A DNA stretch of 64,000 nt from contig CAXKVF010000078.1 of assembly GCA_964057225.1 (NCBI GenBank), positions 620,001 through 684,000 on the forward strand. Reading direction: 5' to 3'. Source of the stretch: Auanema rhodensis (taxonomy: Eukaryota; Nematoda; Chromadorea; Rhabditida; Rhabditidae). The notes below the pieces were generated by a model that had not been told where the DNA came from, ran no database searches, and saw nothing but the letters and a program-made list of their open reading frames with translations. The first letter of the stretch is position 1. Every line of letters begins with the position of its first letter. This document shows positions 12,322 to 26,753 of this stretch, piece by piece. The position numbers and the translations under genes were made by a program.

Positions 12322-14433
12322 ACCAAGTGCACATCACGTGTACATTTAATTAGCATAAATTAAAGTTCACGTAAATTTCAAAGTCATGGTTACCATGAAC
12401 CAATATCAATAAAAATTTGTTTTTAGACTAATATGGACATGGGGAATCTAATTTTGAAAACCGCATCTCTTTATCTTTCACGTGAAGCGAGTTACATACC
12501 AAGTGCACATCACGTGTACATTTAATTAGCATAAATTAAAGTTCACGTAAATTTCAAAGTCATGGTTACCATGAACCAATATCAATAAAAATTTGTTTTT
12601 AGACTAATATGGACATGGGGAATCTAATTTTGAAAACCGCATCTCTTTATCTTTCACGTGAAGCGAGTTACATACCAAGTGCACATCACGTGTACATTTA
12701 ATTAGCATAAATTAAAGTTCACGTAAACTTCAAAGTCATGGTTACCATGAAGCAATATCAATAAAAATTTGTTTTTAGACTAATATGGACATGGGGAATC
12801 TAATTTTGAAAACCGCATCTCTTTATCTTTCACGTGAAGCGAGTTACATACCAAGTGCACATCACGTGTACATTTAATTAGCATAAATTAAAGTTCACGT
12901 AAATTTCAAAGTCATGGTTACCATGAACCAATATCAATAAAAATTTGTTTTTAGACTAATATGGACATGGGGAATCTAATTTTGAAAACCGCATCTCTTT
13001 ATCTTTCACGTGAAGCGAGTTACATACCAAGTGCACATCACGTGTACATTTAATTAGCATAAATTAAAGTTCACGTAAATTTCAAAGTCATGGTTACCAC
13101 GAACCAATATCAATGAAAATTTGTTTTTAGACTAATATGGACATGGGGAATCTAATTTTGAATACCGCATCTCTTTATCTTTCACGTGAAGCGAGTTACA
13201 TACCAAGTGCACATCACGTGTACATTTAATTAGCATAAATTAAAGTTCACGTAAATTTCAAAGTCATGGTTACCATGAACCAATATCAATAAAAATTTGT
13301 TTTTAGACTAATATGGACATGGGGAATCTAATTTTGAAAACCGCATCTCTTTATCTTTCACGTGAAGCGAGTTACATACCAAGTGCACATCACGTGTACA
13401 TTTAATTAGCATAAATTAAAGTTCACGTAAATTTCAAAGTCATGGTTACCATGAACCAATATCAATAAAAATTTGTTTTTAGACTAATATGGACATGGGG
13501 AATCTAATTTTGAAAACCGCATCTCTTTATCTTTCACGTGAAGCGAGTTACATACCAAGTGCACATCACGTGTACATTTAATTAGCATAAATTAAAGTTC
13601 ACGTAAATTTCAAAGTCATGGTTACCATGAACCAATATCAATAAAAATTTGTTTTTAGACTAATATGGACATGGGGAATCTAATTTTGAAAACCGCATCT
13701 CTTTATCTTTCACGTGAAGCGAGTTACATACCAAGTGCACATCACGTGTACATTTAATTAGCATAAATTAAAGTTCACGTAAACTTCAAAGTCATGGTTA
13801 CCATGAAGCAATATCAATAAAAATTTGTTTTTAGACTAATATGGACATGGGGAATCTAATTTTGAAAACCGCATCTCTTTATCTTTCACGTGAAGCGAGT
13901 TACATACCAAGTGCACATCACGTGTACATTTAATTAGCATAAATTAAAGTTCACGTAAATTTCAAAGTCATGGTTACCATGAACCAATATCAATAAAAAT
14001 TTGTTTTTAGACTAATATGGACATGGGGAATCTAATTTTGAAAACCGCATCTCTTTATCTTTCACGTGAAGCGAGTTACATACCAAGTGCACATCACGTG
14101 TACATTTAATTAGCATAAATTAAAGTTCACGTAAATTTCAAAGTCATGGTTACCACGAACCAATATCAATGAAAATTTGTTTTTAGACTAATATGGACAT
14201 GGGGAATCTAATTTTGAAAACCGCATCTCTTTATCTTTCACGTGAAGCGAGTTACATACCAAGTGCACATCACGTGTACATTTAATTAGCATAAATTAAA
14301 GTTCACGTAAATTTCAAAGTCATGGTTACCATGAACCAATATCAATAAAAATTTGTTTTTAGACTAATATGGACATGGGGAATCTAATTTTGAAAACCGC
14401 ATCTCTTTATCTTTCACGTGAAGCGAGTTACAT
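12322..14433. repeat. 6-monomer (1056-bp) higher-order repeat, two tandem copies
   Basis: Copies are 12322-13377 and 13378-14433. The order in each is plain, plain, C55+G79, plain, C75+G90, plain. The rare C75+G90 combination occurs in the monomers at 13026 and 14082, exactly 1056 bp apart. The left copy alone has a T in place of A at position 138 (GAATACC). The next monomers (14434-15665) include C77 and C75 types but do not continue the unit. Confidence 0.8.
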
Positions 14434-15665
14434 ACCAAGTGCACATCACGTGTACATTTAATTAGCATAAATTAAAGTTCACGTAAATTTCAAAGTCATG
14501 GTTACCATGCACCAATATCAATAAAAATTTGTTTTTAGACTAATATGGACATGGGGAATCTAATTTTGAAAACCGCATCTCTTTATCTTTCACGTGAAGC
14601 GAGTTACATACCAAGTGCACATCACGTGTACATTTAATTAGCATAAATTAAAGTTCACGTAAATTTCAAAGTCATGGTTACCATGAACCAATATCAATAA
14701 AAATTTGTTTTTAGACTAATATGGACATGGGGAATCTAATTTTGAAAACCGCATCTCTTTATCTTTCACGTGAAGCGAGTTACATACCAAGTGCACATCA
14801 CGTGTACATTTAATTAGCATAAATTAAAGTTCACGTAAATTTCAAAGTCATGGTTACCACGAACCAATATCAATAAAAATTTGTTTTTAGACTAATATGG
14901 ACATGGGGAATCTAATTTTGAAAACCGCATCTCTTTATCTTTCACGTGAAGCGAGTTACATACCAAGTGCACATCACGTGTACATTTAATTAGCATAAAT
15001 TAAAGTTCACGTAAATTTCAAAGTCATGGTTACCATGAACCAATATCAATAAAAATTTGTTTTTAGACTAATATGGACATGGGGAATCTAATTTTGAAAA
15101 CCGCATCTCTTTATCTTTCACGTGAAGCGAGTTACATACCAAGTGCACATCACGTGTACATTTAATTAGCATAAATTAAAGTTCACGTAAACTTCAAAGT
15201 CATGGTTACCATGAAGCAATATCAATAAAAATTTGTTTTTAGACTAATATGGACATGGGGAATCTAATTTTGAAAACCGCATCTCTTTATCTTTCACGTG
15301 AAGCGAGTTACATACCAAGTGCACATCACGTGTACATTTAATTAGCATAAATTAAAGTTCACGTAAATTTCAAAGTCATGGTTACCACGAACCAATATCA
15401 ATAAAAATTTGTTTTTAGACTAATATGGACATGGGGAATCTAATTTTGAAAACCGCATCTCTTTATCTTTCACGTGAAGCGAGTTACATACCAAGTGCAC
15501 ATCACGTGTACATTTAATTAGCATAAATTAAAGTTCACGTAAATTTCAAAGTCATGGTTACCATGAAGCAATATCAATAAAAATTTGTTTTTAGACTAAT
15601 ATGGACATGGGGAATCTAATTTTGAAAACCGCATCTCTTTATCTTTCACGTGAAGCGAGTTACAT
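14434..15665. repeat. Seven unordered monomers between two higher-order blocks
   Basis: The monomers run C77, plain, C75, plain, C55+G79, C75, G79. The classes are the same as in the preceding block, but I could not fit them to a repeated order. Nothing other than satellite is present. Confidence 0.7.
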
Positions 15666-17073
15666 ACCAAGTGCACATCACGTGTACATTTAATTAGCAT
15701 AAATTAAAGTTCACGTAAACTTCAAAGTCATGGTTACCATGAAGCAATATCAATAAAAAATGGTTTTTAGACTAATATGGACATGGGGAATCTAATTTTG
15801 AAAACCGCATCTCTTTATCTTTCACGTGAAGCGAGTTACATACCAAGTGCACATCACGTGTACATTTAATTAGCATAAATTAAAGTTCACGTAAATTTCA
15901 AAGTCATGGTTACCATGAACCAATATCAATAAAAATTTGTTTTTAGACTAATATGGACATGGGGAATCTAATTTTGAAAACCGCATCTCTTTATCTTTCA
16001 CGTGAAGCGAGTTACATACCAAGTGCACATCACGTGTACATTTAATTAGCATAAATTAAAGTTCACGTAAATTTCAAAGTCATGGTTACCATGCACCAAT
16101 ATCAATAAAAATTTGTTTTTAGACTAATATGGACATGGGGAATCTAATTTTGAAAACCGCATCTCTTTATCTTTCACGTGAAGCGAGTTACATACCAAGT
16201 GCACATCACGTGTACATTTAATTAGCATAAATTAAAGTTCACGTAAATTTCAAAGTCATGGTTACCATGAACCAATATCAATAAAAATTTGTTTTTAGAC
16301 TAATATGGACATGGGGAATCTAATTTTGAAAACCGCATCTCTTTATCTTTCACGTGAAGCGAGTTACATACCAAGTGCACATCACGTGTACATTTAATTA
16401 GCATAAATTAAAGTTCACGTAAATTTCAAAGTCATGGTTACCATGAAGCAATATCAATAAAAAATGGTTTTTAGACTAATATGGACATGGGGAATCTAAT
16501 TTTGAAAACCGCATCTCTTTATCTTTCACGTGAAGCGAGTTACATACCAAGTGCACATCACGTGTACATTTAATTAGCATAAATTAAAGTTCACGTAAAT
16601 TTCAAAGTCATGGTTACCATGAACCAATATCAATAAAAATTTGTTTTTAGACTAATATGGACATGGGGAATCTAATTTTGAAAACCGCATCTCTTTATCT
16701 TTCACGTGAAGCGAGTTACATACCAAGTGCACATCACGTGTACATTTAATTAGCATAAATTAAAGTTCACGTAAATTTCAAAGTCATGGTTACCATGCAC
16801 CAATATCAATAAAAATTTGTTTTTAGACTAATATGGACATGGGGAATCTAATTTTGAAAACCGCATCTCTTTATCTTTCACGTGAAGCGAGTTACATACC
16901 AAGTGCACATCACGTGTACATTTAATTAGCATAAATTAAAGTTCACGTAAATTTCAAAGTCATGGTTACCATGAACCAATATCAATAAAAATTTGTTTTT
17001 AGACTAATATGGACATGGGGAATCTAATTTTGAAAACCGCATCTCTTTATCTTTCACGTGAAGCGAGTTACAT
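15666..17073. repeat. 4-monomer (704-bp) higher-order repeat, two tandem copies
   Basis: Copies are 15666-16369 and 16370-17073, each in the order G79 with an altered A/T tract, plain, C77, plain. The altered tract (six A followed by TGG instead of five A and TTTG) was seen only in these two monomers, 704 bp apart. The first has C55 and the second T55, so the pair is not identical. Confidence 0.8.
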
Positions 17074-19713
17074 ACCAAGTGCACATCACGTGTACATTTA
17101 ATTAGCATAAATTAAAGTTCACGTAAATTTCAAAGTCATGGTTACCATGCACCAATATCAATAAAAATTTGTTTTTAGACTAATATGGACATGGGGAATC
17201 TAATTTTGAAAACCGCATCTCTTTATCTTTCACGTGAAGCGAGTTACATACCAAGTGCACATCACGTGTACATTTAATTAGCATAAATTAAAGTTCACGT
17301 AAACTTCAAAGTCATGGTTACCATGAAGCAATATCAATAAAAATTTGTTTTTAGACTAATATGGACATGGGGAATCTAATTTTGAAAACCGCATCTCTTT
17401 ATCTTTCACGTGAAGCGAGTTACATACCAAGTGCACATCACGTGTACATTTAATTAGCATAAATTAAAGTTCACGTAAATTTCAAAGTCATGGTTACCAT
17501 GAACCAATATCAATAAAAATTTGTTTTTAGACTAATATGGACATGGGGAATCTAATTTTGAAAACCGCATCTCTTTATCTTTCACGTGAAGCGAGTTACA
17601 TACCAAGTGCACATCACGTGTACATTTAATTAGCATAAATTAAAGTTCACGTAAATTTCAAAGTCATGGTTACCATGAACCAATATCAATAAAAATTTGT
17701 TTTTAGACTAATATGGAAATGGGGAATCTAATTTTGAAAACCGCATTTCTTTATCTTTCACGTGAAGCGAGTTACATACCAAGTGCACATCACGTGTACA
17801 TTTAATTAGCATAAATTAAAGTTCACGTAAATTTCAAAGTCATGGTTACCATGAACCAATATCAATAAAAATTTGTTTTTAGACTAATATGGACATGGGG
17901 AATCTAATTTTGAAAACCGCATCTCTTTATCTTTCACGTGAAGCGAGTTACATACCAAGTGCACATCACGTGTACATTTAATTAGCATAAATTAAAGTTC
18001 ACGTAAAATTCAAAGTCATGGTTACCATGCACCAATATCAATAAAAATTTGTTTTTAGACTAATATGGACATGGGGAATCTAATTTTGAAAACCGCATCT
18101 CTTTATCTTTCACGTGAAGCGAGTTACATACCAAGTGCACATCACGTGTACATTTAATTAGCATAAATTAAAGTTCACGTAAATTTCAAAGTCATGGTTA
18201 CCATGAACCAATATCAATAAAAATTTGTTTTTAGACTAATATGGACATGGGGAATCTAATTTTGAAAACCGCATCTCTTTATCTTTCACGTGAAGCGAGT
18301 TACATACCAAGTGCACATCACGTGTACATTTAATTAGCATAAATTAAAGTTCACGTAAATTTCAAAGTCATGGTTACCATGAAGCAATATCAATAAAAAT
18401 TTGTTTTTAGACTAATATGGACATGGGGAATCTAATTTTGAAAACCGCATCTCTTTATCTTTCACGTGAAGCGAGTTACATACCAAGTGCACATCACGTG
18501 TACATTTAATTAGCATAAATTAAAGTTCACGTAAATTTCAAAGTCATGGTTACCATGAACCAATATCAATAAAAATTTGTTTTTAGACTAATATGGACAT
18601 GGGGAATCTAATTTTGAAAACCGCATCTCTTTATCTTTCACGTGAAGCGAGTTACATACCAAGTGCACATCACGTGTACATTTAATTAGCATAAATTAAA
18701 GTTCACGTAAAATTCAAAGTCATGGTTACCATGCACCAATATCAATAAAAATTTGTTTTTAGACTAATATGGACATGGGGAATCTAATTTTGAAAACCGC
18801 ATCTCTTTATCTTTCACGTGAAGCGAGTTACATACCAAGTGCACATCACGTGTACATTTAATTAGCATAAATTAAAGTTCACGTAAATTTCAAAGTCATG
18901 GTTACCATGCACCAATATCAATAAAAATTTGTTTTTAGACTAATATGGACATGGGGAATCTAATTTTGAAAACCGCATCTCTTTATCTTTCACGTGAAGC
19001 GAGTTACATACCAAGTGCACATCACGTGTACATTTAATTAGCATAAATTAAAGTTCACGTAAATTTCAAAGTCATGGTTACCATGAACCAATATCAATAA
19101 AAATTTGTTTTTAGACTAATATGGACATGGGGAATCTAATTTTGAAAACCGCATCTCTTTATCTTTCACGTGAAGCGAGTTACATACCAAGTGCACATCA
19201 CGTGTACATTTAATTAGCATAAATTAAAGTTCACGTAAATTTCAAAGTCATGGTTACCATGCACCAATATCAATAAAAATTTGTTTTTAGACTAATATGG
19301 ACATGGGGAATCTAATTTTGAAAACCGCATCTCTTTATCTTTCACGTGAAGCGAGTTACATACCAAGTGCACATCACGTGTACATTTAATTAGCATAAAT
19401 TAAAGTTCACGTAAATTTCAAAGTCATGGTTACCATGAACCAATATCAATAAAAATTTGTTTTTAGACTAATATGGACATGGGGAATCTAATTTTGAAAA
19501 CCGCATCTCTTTATCTTTCACGTGAAGCGAGTTACATACCAAGTGCACATCACGTGTACATTTAATTAGCATAAATTAAAGTTCACGTAAATTTCAAAGT
19601 CATGGTTACCATGAAGCAATATCAATAAAAATTTGTTTTTAGACTAATATGGACATGGGGAATCTAATTTTGAAAACCGCATCTCTTTATCTTTCACGTG
19701 AAGCGAGTTACAT
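17074..19713. repeat. Fifteen monomers, weakly ordered
   Basis: C77, G79, A55+C77 (17954 and 18658, four monomers apart) and plain monomers alternate. The monomer at 17602 has a private A at 116 (GGAAATGG) together with T146. A 704-bp spacing is hinted at by the two A55 copies but does not persist. No non-satellite DNA is present. Confidence 0.7.
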
Positions 19714-21825
19714 ACCAAGTGCACATCACGTGTACATTTAATTAGCATAAATTAAAGTTCACGTAAATTTCAAAGTCATGGTTACCATGCACCAATATCA
19801 ATAAAAATTTGTTTTTAGACTGATATGGACATGGGGAATCTAATTTTGAAAACCGCATCTCTTTATCTTTCACGTGAAGCGAGTTACATACCAAGTGCAC
19901 ATCACGTGTACATTTAATTAGCATAAATTAAAGTTCACGTAAATTTCAAAGTCATGGTTACCATGAACCAATATCAATAAAAATTTGTTTTTAAACTAAT
20001 ATGGACATGGGGAATCTAATTTTGAAAACCGCATCTCTTTATCTTTCACGTGAAGCGAGTTACATACCAAGTGCACATCACGTGTACATTTAATTAGCAT
20101 AAATTAAAGTTCACGTAAATTTCAAAGTCATGGTTACCATGAACCAATATCAATAAAAATTTGTTTTTAGACTAATATGGACATGGGGAATCTAATTTTG
20201 AAAACCGCATCTCTTTATCTTTCACGTGAAGCGAGTTACATACCAAGTGCACATCACGTGTACATTTAATTAGCATAAATTAAAGTTCACGTAAATTTCA
20301 AAGTCATGGTTACCATGAAGCAATATCAATAAAAATTTGTTTTTAGACTAATATGGACATGGGGAATCTAATTTTGAAAACCGCATCTCTTTATCTTTCA
20401 CGTGAAGCGAGTTACATACCAAGTGCACATCACGTGTACATTTAATTAGCATAAATTAAAGTTCACGTAAATTTCAAAGTCATGGTTACCATGCACCAAT
20501 ATCAATAAAAATTTGTTTTTAGACTGATATGGACATGGGGAATCTAATTTTGAAAACCGCATCTCTTTATCTTTCACGTGAAGCGAGTTACATACCAAGT
20601 GCACATCACGTGTACATTTAATTAGCATAAATTAAAGTTCACGTAAATTTCAAAGTCATGGTTACCATGAACCAATATCAATAAAAATTTGTTTTTAGAC
20701 TAATATGGACATGGGGAATCTAATTTTGAAAACCGCATCTCTTTATCTTTCACGTGAAGCGAGTTACATACCAAGTGCACATCACGTGTACATTTAATTA
20801 GCATAAATTAAAGTTCACGTAAATTTCAAAGTCATGGTTACCATGAACCAATATCAATAAAAATTTGTTTTTAGACTAATATGGACATGGGGAATCTAAT
20901 TTTGAAAACCGCATTTCTTTATCTTTCACGTGAAGCGAGTTACATACCAAGTGCACATCACGTGTACATTTAATTAGAATAAATTAAAGTTCACGTAAAT
21001 TTCAAAGTCATGGTTACCATGAACCAATATCAATAAAAATTTGTTTTTAGACTAATATGGACATGGGGAATCTAATTTTGAAAACCGCATCTCTTTATCT
21101 TTCACGTGAAGCGAGTTACATACCAAGTGCACATCACGTGTACATTCAATTACCATAAATTAAAGTTCACGTAAATTTCAAAGTCATGGTTACCATGCAC
21201 CAATATCAATAAAAATTTGTTTTTAGACTAATATGGACATGGGGAATCAAATTTTGAAAACCGCATCTCTTTATCTTTCACGTGAAGCGAGTTACATACC
21301 AAGTGCACATCACGTGTACATTTAATTAGCATAAATTAATGTTCACGTAAATTTCAAAGTCATGGTTACCATGAACCAATATCAATAAAAATTTGTTTTT
21401 AGACTAATATGGACATGGGGCATCTAATTTTGAAAACCGCATCTCTTTATCTTTCACGTGAAGCGAGTTACATACCAAGTGCACATCACGTGTACATTTA
21501 ATTAGCATAAATTAAAGTTCACGTAAATTTCAAAGTCATGGTTACCATGAACCAATATCAATAAAAATTTGTTTTTAGACTAATATGGACATGGGGAATC
21601 TAATTTTGAAAACCGCATCTCTTTATCTTTCACGTGAAGCGAGTTACATACCAAGTGCACATCACGTGTACATTTAATTAGCATAAATTAAAGTTCACGT
21701 AAATTTCAAAGTCATGGTTACCATGAACCAATATCAATAAAAATTTGTTTTTAGACTAATATGGACATGGGGAATCTAATTTTGAAAACCGCATCTCTTT
21801 ATCTTTCACGTGAAGCGAGTTACAT
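19714..21825. repeat. Long-range duplicated block, partner of 5105-7216
   Basis: Twelve monomers repeat the order of 5105-7216 with 14609-bp spacing. This copy has extra derived changes: A at 105 (TTTTTAAAC) in the monomer at 19890, and C32+A128 in the monomer at 21122. The C32+A128 type was then copied onward to 22530 and 24642, so this side is the source of the downstream 8-mer and 12-mer amplifications. Confidence 0.8.
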
Positions 21826-23233
21826 ACCAAGTGCACATCACGTGTACATTTAATTAGCATAAATTAAAGTTCACGTAAATTTCAAAGTCATGGTTACCAT
21901 GAACCAATATCAATAAAAATTTGTTTTTAGACTAATATGGACATGGGGAATCTAATTTTGAAAACCGCATCTCTTTATCTTTCACGTGAAGCGAGTTACA
22001 TACCAAGTGCACATCACGTGTACATTTAATTAGCATAAATTAAAGTTCACGTAAATTTCAAAGTCATGGTTACCATGAACCAATATCAATAAAAATTTGT
22101 TTTTAGACTAATATGGACATGGGGAATCTAATTTTGAAAACCGCATCTCTTTATCTTTCACGTGAAGCGAGTTACATACCAAGTGCACATCACGTGTACA
22201 TTTAATTAGCATAAATTAAAGTTCACGTAAATTTCAAAGTCATGGTTACCATGAACCAATATCAATAAAAATTTGTTTTTAGACTAATATGGACATGGGG
22301 AATCTAATTTTGAAAACCGCATTTCTTTATCTTTCACGTGAAGCGAGTTACATACCAAGTGCACATCACGTGTACATTTAATTAGAATAAATTAAAGTTC
22401 ACGTAAATTTCAAAGTCATGGTTACCATGAACCAATATCAATAAAAATTTGTTTTTAGACTAATATGGACATGGGGAATCTAATTTTGAAAACCGCATCT
22501 CTTTATCTTTCACGTGAAGCGAGTTACATACCAAGTGCACATCACGTGTACATTCAATTACCATAAATTAAAGTTCACGTAAATTTCAAAGTCATGGTTA
22601 CCATGCACCAATATCAATAAAAATTTGTTTTTAGACTAATATGGACATGGGGAATCAAATTTTGAAAACCGCATCTCTTTATCTTTCACGTGAAGCGAGT
22701 TACATACCAAGTGCACATCACGTGTACATTTAATTAGCATAAATTAATGTTCACGTAAATTTCAAAGTCATGGTTACCATGAACCAATATCAATAAAAAT
22801 TTGTTTTTAGACTAATATGGACATGGGGCATCTAATTTTGAAAACCGCATCTCTTTATCTTTCACGTGAAGCGAGTTACATACCAAGTGCACATCACGTG
22901 TACATTTAATTAGCATAAATTAAAGTTCACGTAAATTTCAAAGTCATGGTTACCATGAACCAATATCAATAAAAATTTGTTTTTAGACTAATATGGACAT
23001 GGGGAATCTAATTTTGAAAACCGCATCTCTTTATCTTTCACGTGAAGCGAGTTACATACCAAGTGCACATCACGTGTACATTTAATTAGCATAAATTAAA
23101 GTTCACGTAAATTTCAAAGTCATGGTTACCATGAACCAATATCAATAAAAATTTGTTTTTAGACTAATATGGACATGGGGAATCTAATTTTGAAAACCGC
23201 ATCTCTTTATCTTTCACGTGAAGCGAGTTACAT
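20770..23233. repeat. 8-monomer (1408-bp) duplication
   Basis: Monomers 20770-21825 match 22178-23233 in order: T146, A33, C26+C32+C77+A128, T43+C124, plain, plain. The offset is exactly 1408 bp. Two plain monomers (21826-22177) complete the period. The four-marker monomer at 21122 and 22530 makes the match unambiguous. Confidence 0.85.
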
Positions 23234-26200
23234 ACCAAGTGCACATCACGTGTACATTTAATTAGCATAAATTAAAGTTCACGTAAATTTCAAAGTCATG
23301 GTTACCATGCACCAATATCAATAAAAATTTGTTTTTAGACTAATATGGACATGGGGAATCTAATTTTGAAAACCGCATCTCTTTATCTTTCACGTGAAGC
23401 GAGTTACATACCAAGTGCACATCACGTGTACATTTAATTAGCATAAATTAAAGTTCACGTAAATTTCAAAGTCATGGTTACCATGAACCAATATCAATAA
23501 AAATTTGTTTTTAGACTAATATGGACATGGGGAATCTAATTTTGAAAACCGCATCTCTTTATCTTTCACGTGAAGCGAGTTACATACCAAGTGCACATCA
23601 CGTGTACATTTAATTAGCATAAATTAAAGTTCACGTAAATTTCAAAGTCATGGTTACCATGAACCAATATCAATAAAAATTTGTTTTTAGACTAATATGG
23701 ACATGGGGAATCTAATTTTGAAAACCGCATCTCTTTATCTTTCACGTGAAGCGAGTTACATACCAAGTGCACATCACGTGTACATTTAATTAGCATAAAT
23801 TAAAGTTCACGTAAATTTCAAAGTCATGGTTACCATGAAGCAATATCAATAAAAATTTGTTTTTAGACTAATATGGACATGGGGAATCTAATTTTGAAAA
23901 CCGCATCTCTTTATCTTTCACGTGAAGCGAGTTACATACCAAGTGCACATCACGTGTACATTTAATTAGCATAAATTAAAGTTCACGTAAACTTCAAAGT
24001 CATGGTTACCATGAAGCAATATCAATAAAAATTTGTTTTTAGACTAATATGGACATGGGGAATCTAATTTTGAAAACCGCATCTCTTTATCTTTCACGTG
24101 AAGCGAGTTACATACCAAGTGCACATCACGTGTACATTTAATTAGCATAAATTAAAGTTCACGTAAACTTCAAAGTCATGGTTACCATGAAGCAATATCA
24201 ATAAAAATTTGTTTTTAGACTAATATGGACATGGGGAATCTAATTTTGAAAACCGCATCTCTTTATCTTTCACGTGAAGCGAGTTACATACCAAGTGCAC
24301 ATCACGTGTACATTTAATTAGCATAAATTAAAGTTCACGTAAATTTCAAAGTCATGGTTACCATGAACCAATATCAATAAAAATTTGTTTTTAGACTAAT
24401 ATGGACATGGGGAATCTAATTTTGAAAACCGCATCTCTTTATCTTTCACGTGAAGCGAGTTACATACCAAGTGCACATCACGTGTACATTTAATTAGCAT
24501 AAATTAAAGTTCACGTAAACTTCAAAGTCATGGTTACCATGAAGCAATATCAATAAAAATTTGTTTTTAGACTAATATGGACATGGGGAATCTAATTTTG
24601 AAAACCGCATCTCTTTATCTTTCACGTGAAGCGAGTTACATACCAAGTGCACATCACGTGTACATTCAATTACCATAAATTAAAGTTCACGTAAATTTCA
24701 AAGTCATGGTTACCATGCACCAATATCAATAAAAATTTGTTTTTAGACTAATATGGACATGGGGAATCAAATTTTGAAAACCGCATCTCTTTATCTTTCA
24801 CGTGAAGCGAGTTACATACCAAGTGCACATCACGTGTACATTTAATTAGCATAAATTAATGTTCACGTAAATTTCAAAGTCATGGTTACCATGAACCAAT
24901 ATCAATAAAAATTTGTTTTTAGACTAATATGGACATGGGGCATCTAATTTTGAAAACCGCATCTCTTTATCTTTCACGTGAAGCGAGTTACATACCAAGT
25001 GCACATCACGTGTACATTTAATTAGCATAAATTAAAGTTCACGTAAATTTCAAAGTCATGGTTACCATGAACCAATATCAATAAAAATTTGTTTTTAGAC
25101 TAATATGGACATGGGGAATCTAATTTTGAAAACCGCATCTCTTTATCTTTCACGTGAAGCGAGTTACATACCAAGTGCACATCACGTGTACATTTAATTA
25201 GCATAAATTAAAGTTCACGTAAATTTCAAAGTCATGGTTACCATGAACCAATATCAATAAAAATTTGTTTTTAGACTAATATGGACATGGGGAATCTAAT
25301 TTTGAAAACCGCATCTCTTTATCTTTCACGTGAAGCGAGTTACATACCAAGTGCACATCACGTGTACATTTAATTAGCATAAATTAAAGTTCACGTAAAT
25401 TTCAAAGTCATGGTTACCATGCACCAATATCAATAAAAATTTGTTTTTAGACTAATATGGACATGGGGAATCTAATTTTGAAAACCGCATCTCTTTATCT
25501 TTCACGTGAAGCGAGTTACATACCAAGTGCACATCACGTGTACATTTAATTAGCATAAATTAAAGTTCACGTAAATTTCAAAGTCATGGTTACCATGAAC
25601 CAATATCAATAAAAATTTGTTTTTAGACTAATATGGACATGGGGAATCTAATTTTGAAAACCGCATCTCTTTATCTTTCACGTGAAGCGAGTTACATACC
25701 AAGTGCACATCACGTGTACATTTAATTAGCATAAATTAAAGTTCACGTAAATTTCAAAGTCATGGTTACCATGAACCAATATCAATAAAAATTTGTTTTT
25801 AGACTAATATGGACATGGGGAATCTAATTTTGAAAACCGCATCTCTTTATCTTTCACGTGAAGCGAGTTACATACCAAGTGCACATCACGTGTACATTTA
25901 ATTAGCATAAATTAAAGTTCACGTAAATTTCAAAGTCATGGTTACCATGAAGCAATATCAATAAAAATTTGTTTTTAGACTAATATGGACATGGGGAATC
26001 TAATTTTGAAAACCGCATCTCTTTATCTTTCACGTGAAGCGAGTTACATACCAAGTGCACATCACGTGTACATTTAATTAGCATAAATTAAAGTTCACGT
26101 AAACTTCAAAGTCATGGTTACCATGAAGCAATATCAATAAAAATTTGTTTTTAGACTAATATGGACATGGGGAATCTAATTTTGAAAACCGCATCTCTTT

Positions 26201-26753
26201 ATCTTTCACGTGAAGCGAGTTACATACCAAGTGCACATCACGTGTACATTTAATTAGCATAAATTAAAGTTCACGTAAACTTCAAAGTCATGGTTACCAT
26301 GAAGCAATATCAATAAAAATTTGTTTTTAGACTAATATGGACATGGGGAATCTAATTTTGAAAACCGCATCTCTTTATCTTTCACGTGAAGCGAGTTACA
26401 TACCAAGTGCACATCACGTGTACATTTAATTAGCATAAATTAAAGTTCACGTAAATTTCAAAGTCATGGTTACCATGAACCAATATCAATAAAAATTTGT
26501 TTTTAGACTAATATGGACATGGGGAATCTAATTTTGAAAACCGCATCTCTTTATCTTTCACGTGAAGCGAGTTACATACCAAGTGCACATCACGTGTACA
26601 TTTAATTAGCATAAATTAAAGTTCACGTAAACTTCAAAGTCATGGTTACCATGAAGCAATATCAATAAAAATTTGTTTTTAGACTAATATGGACATGGGG
26701 AATCTAATTTTGAAAACCGCATCTCTTTATCTTTCACGTGAAGCGAGTTACAT
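22530..26753. repeat. 12-monomer (2112-bp) higher-order repeat, two full tandem copies
   Basis: Copies are 22530-24641 and 24642-26753. All twelve monomers agree in class: C26+C32+C77+A128, T43+C124, plain, plain, C77, plain, plain, G79, C55+G79, C55+G79, plain, C55+G79. I found no discordant diagnostic position between the two, so this is one of the youngest duplications in the left half. The second copy runs straight into the block shared with 10385-11968. Confidence 0.85.
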
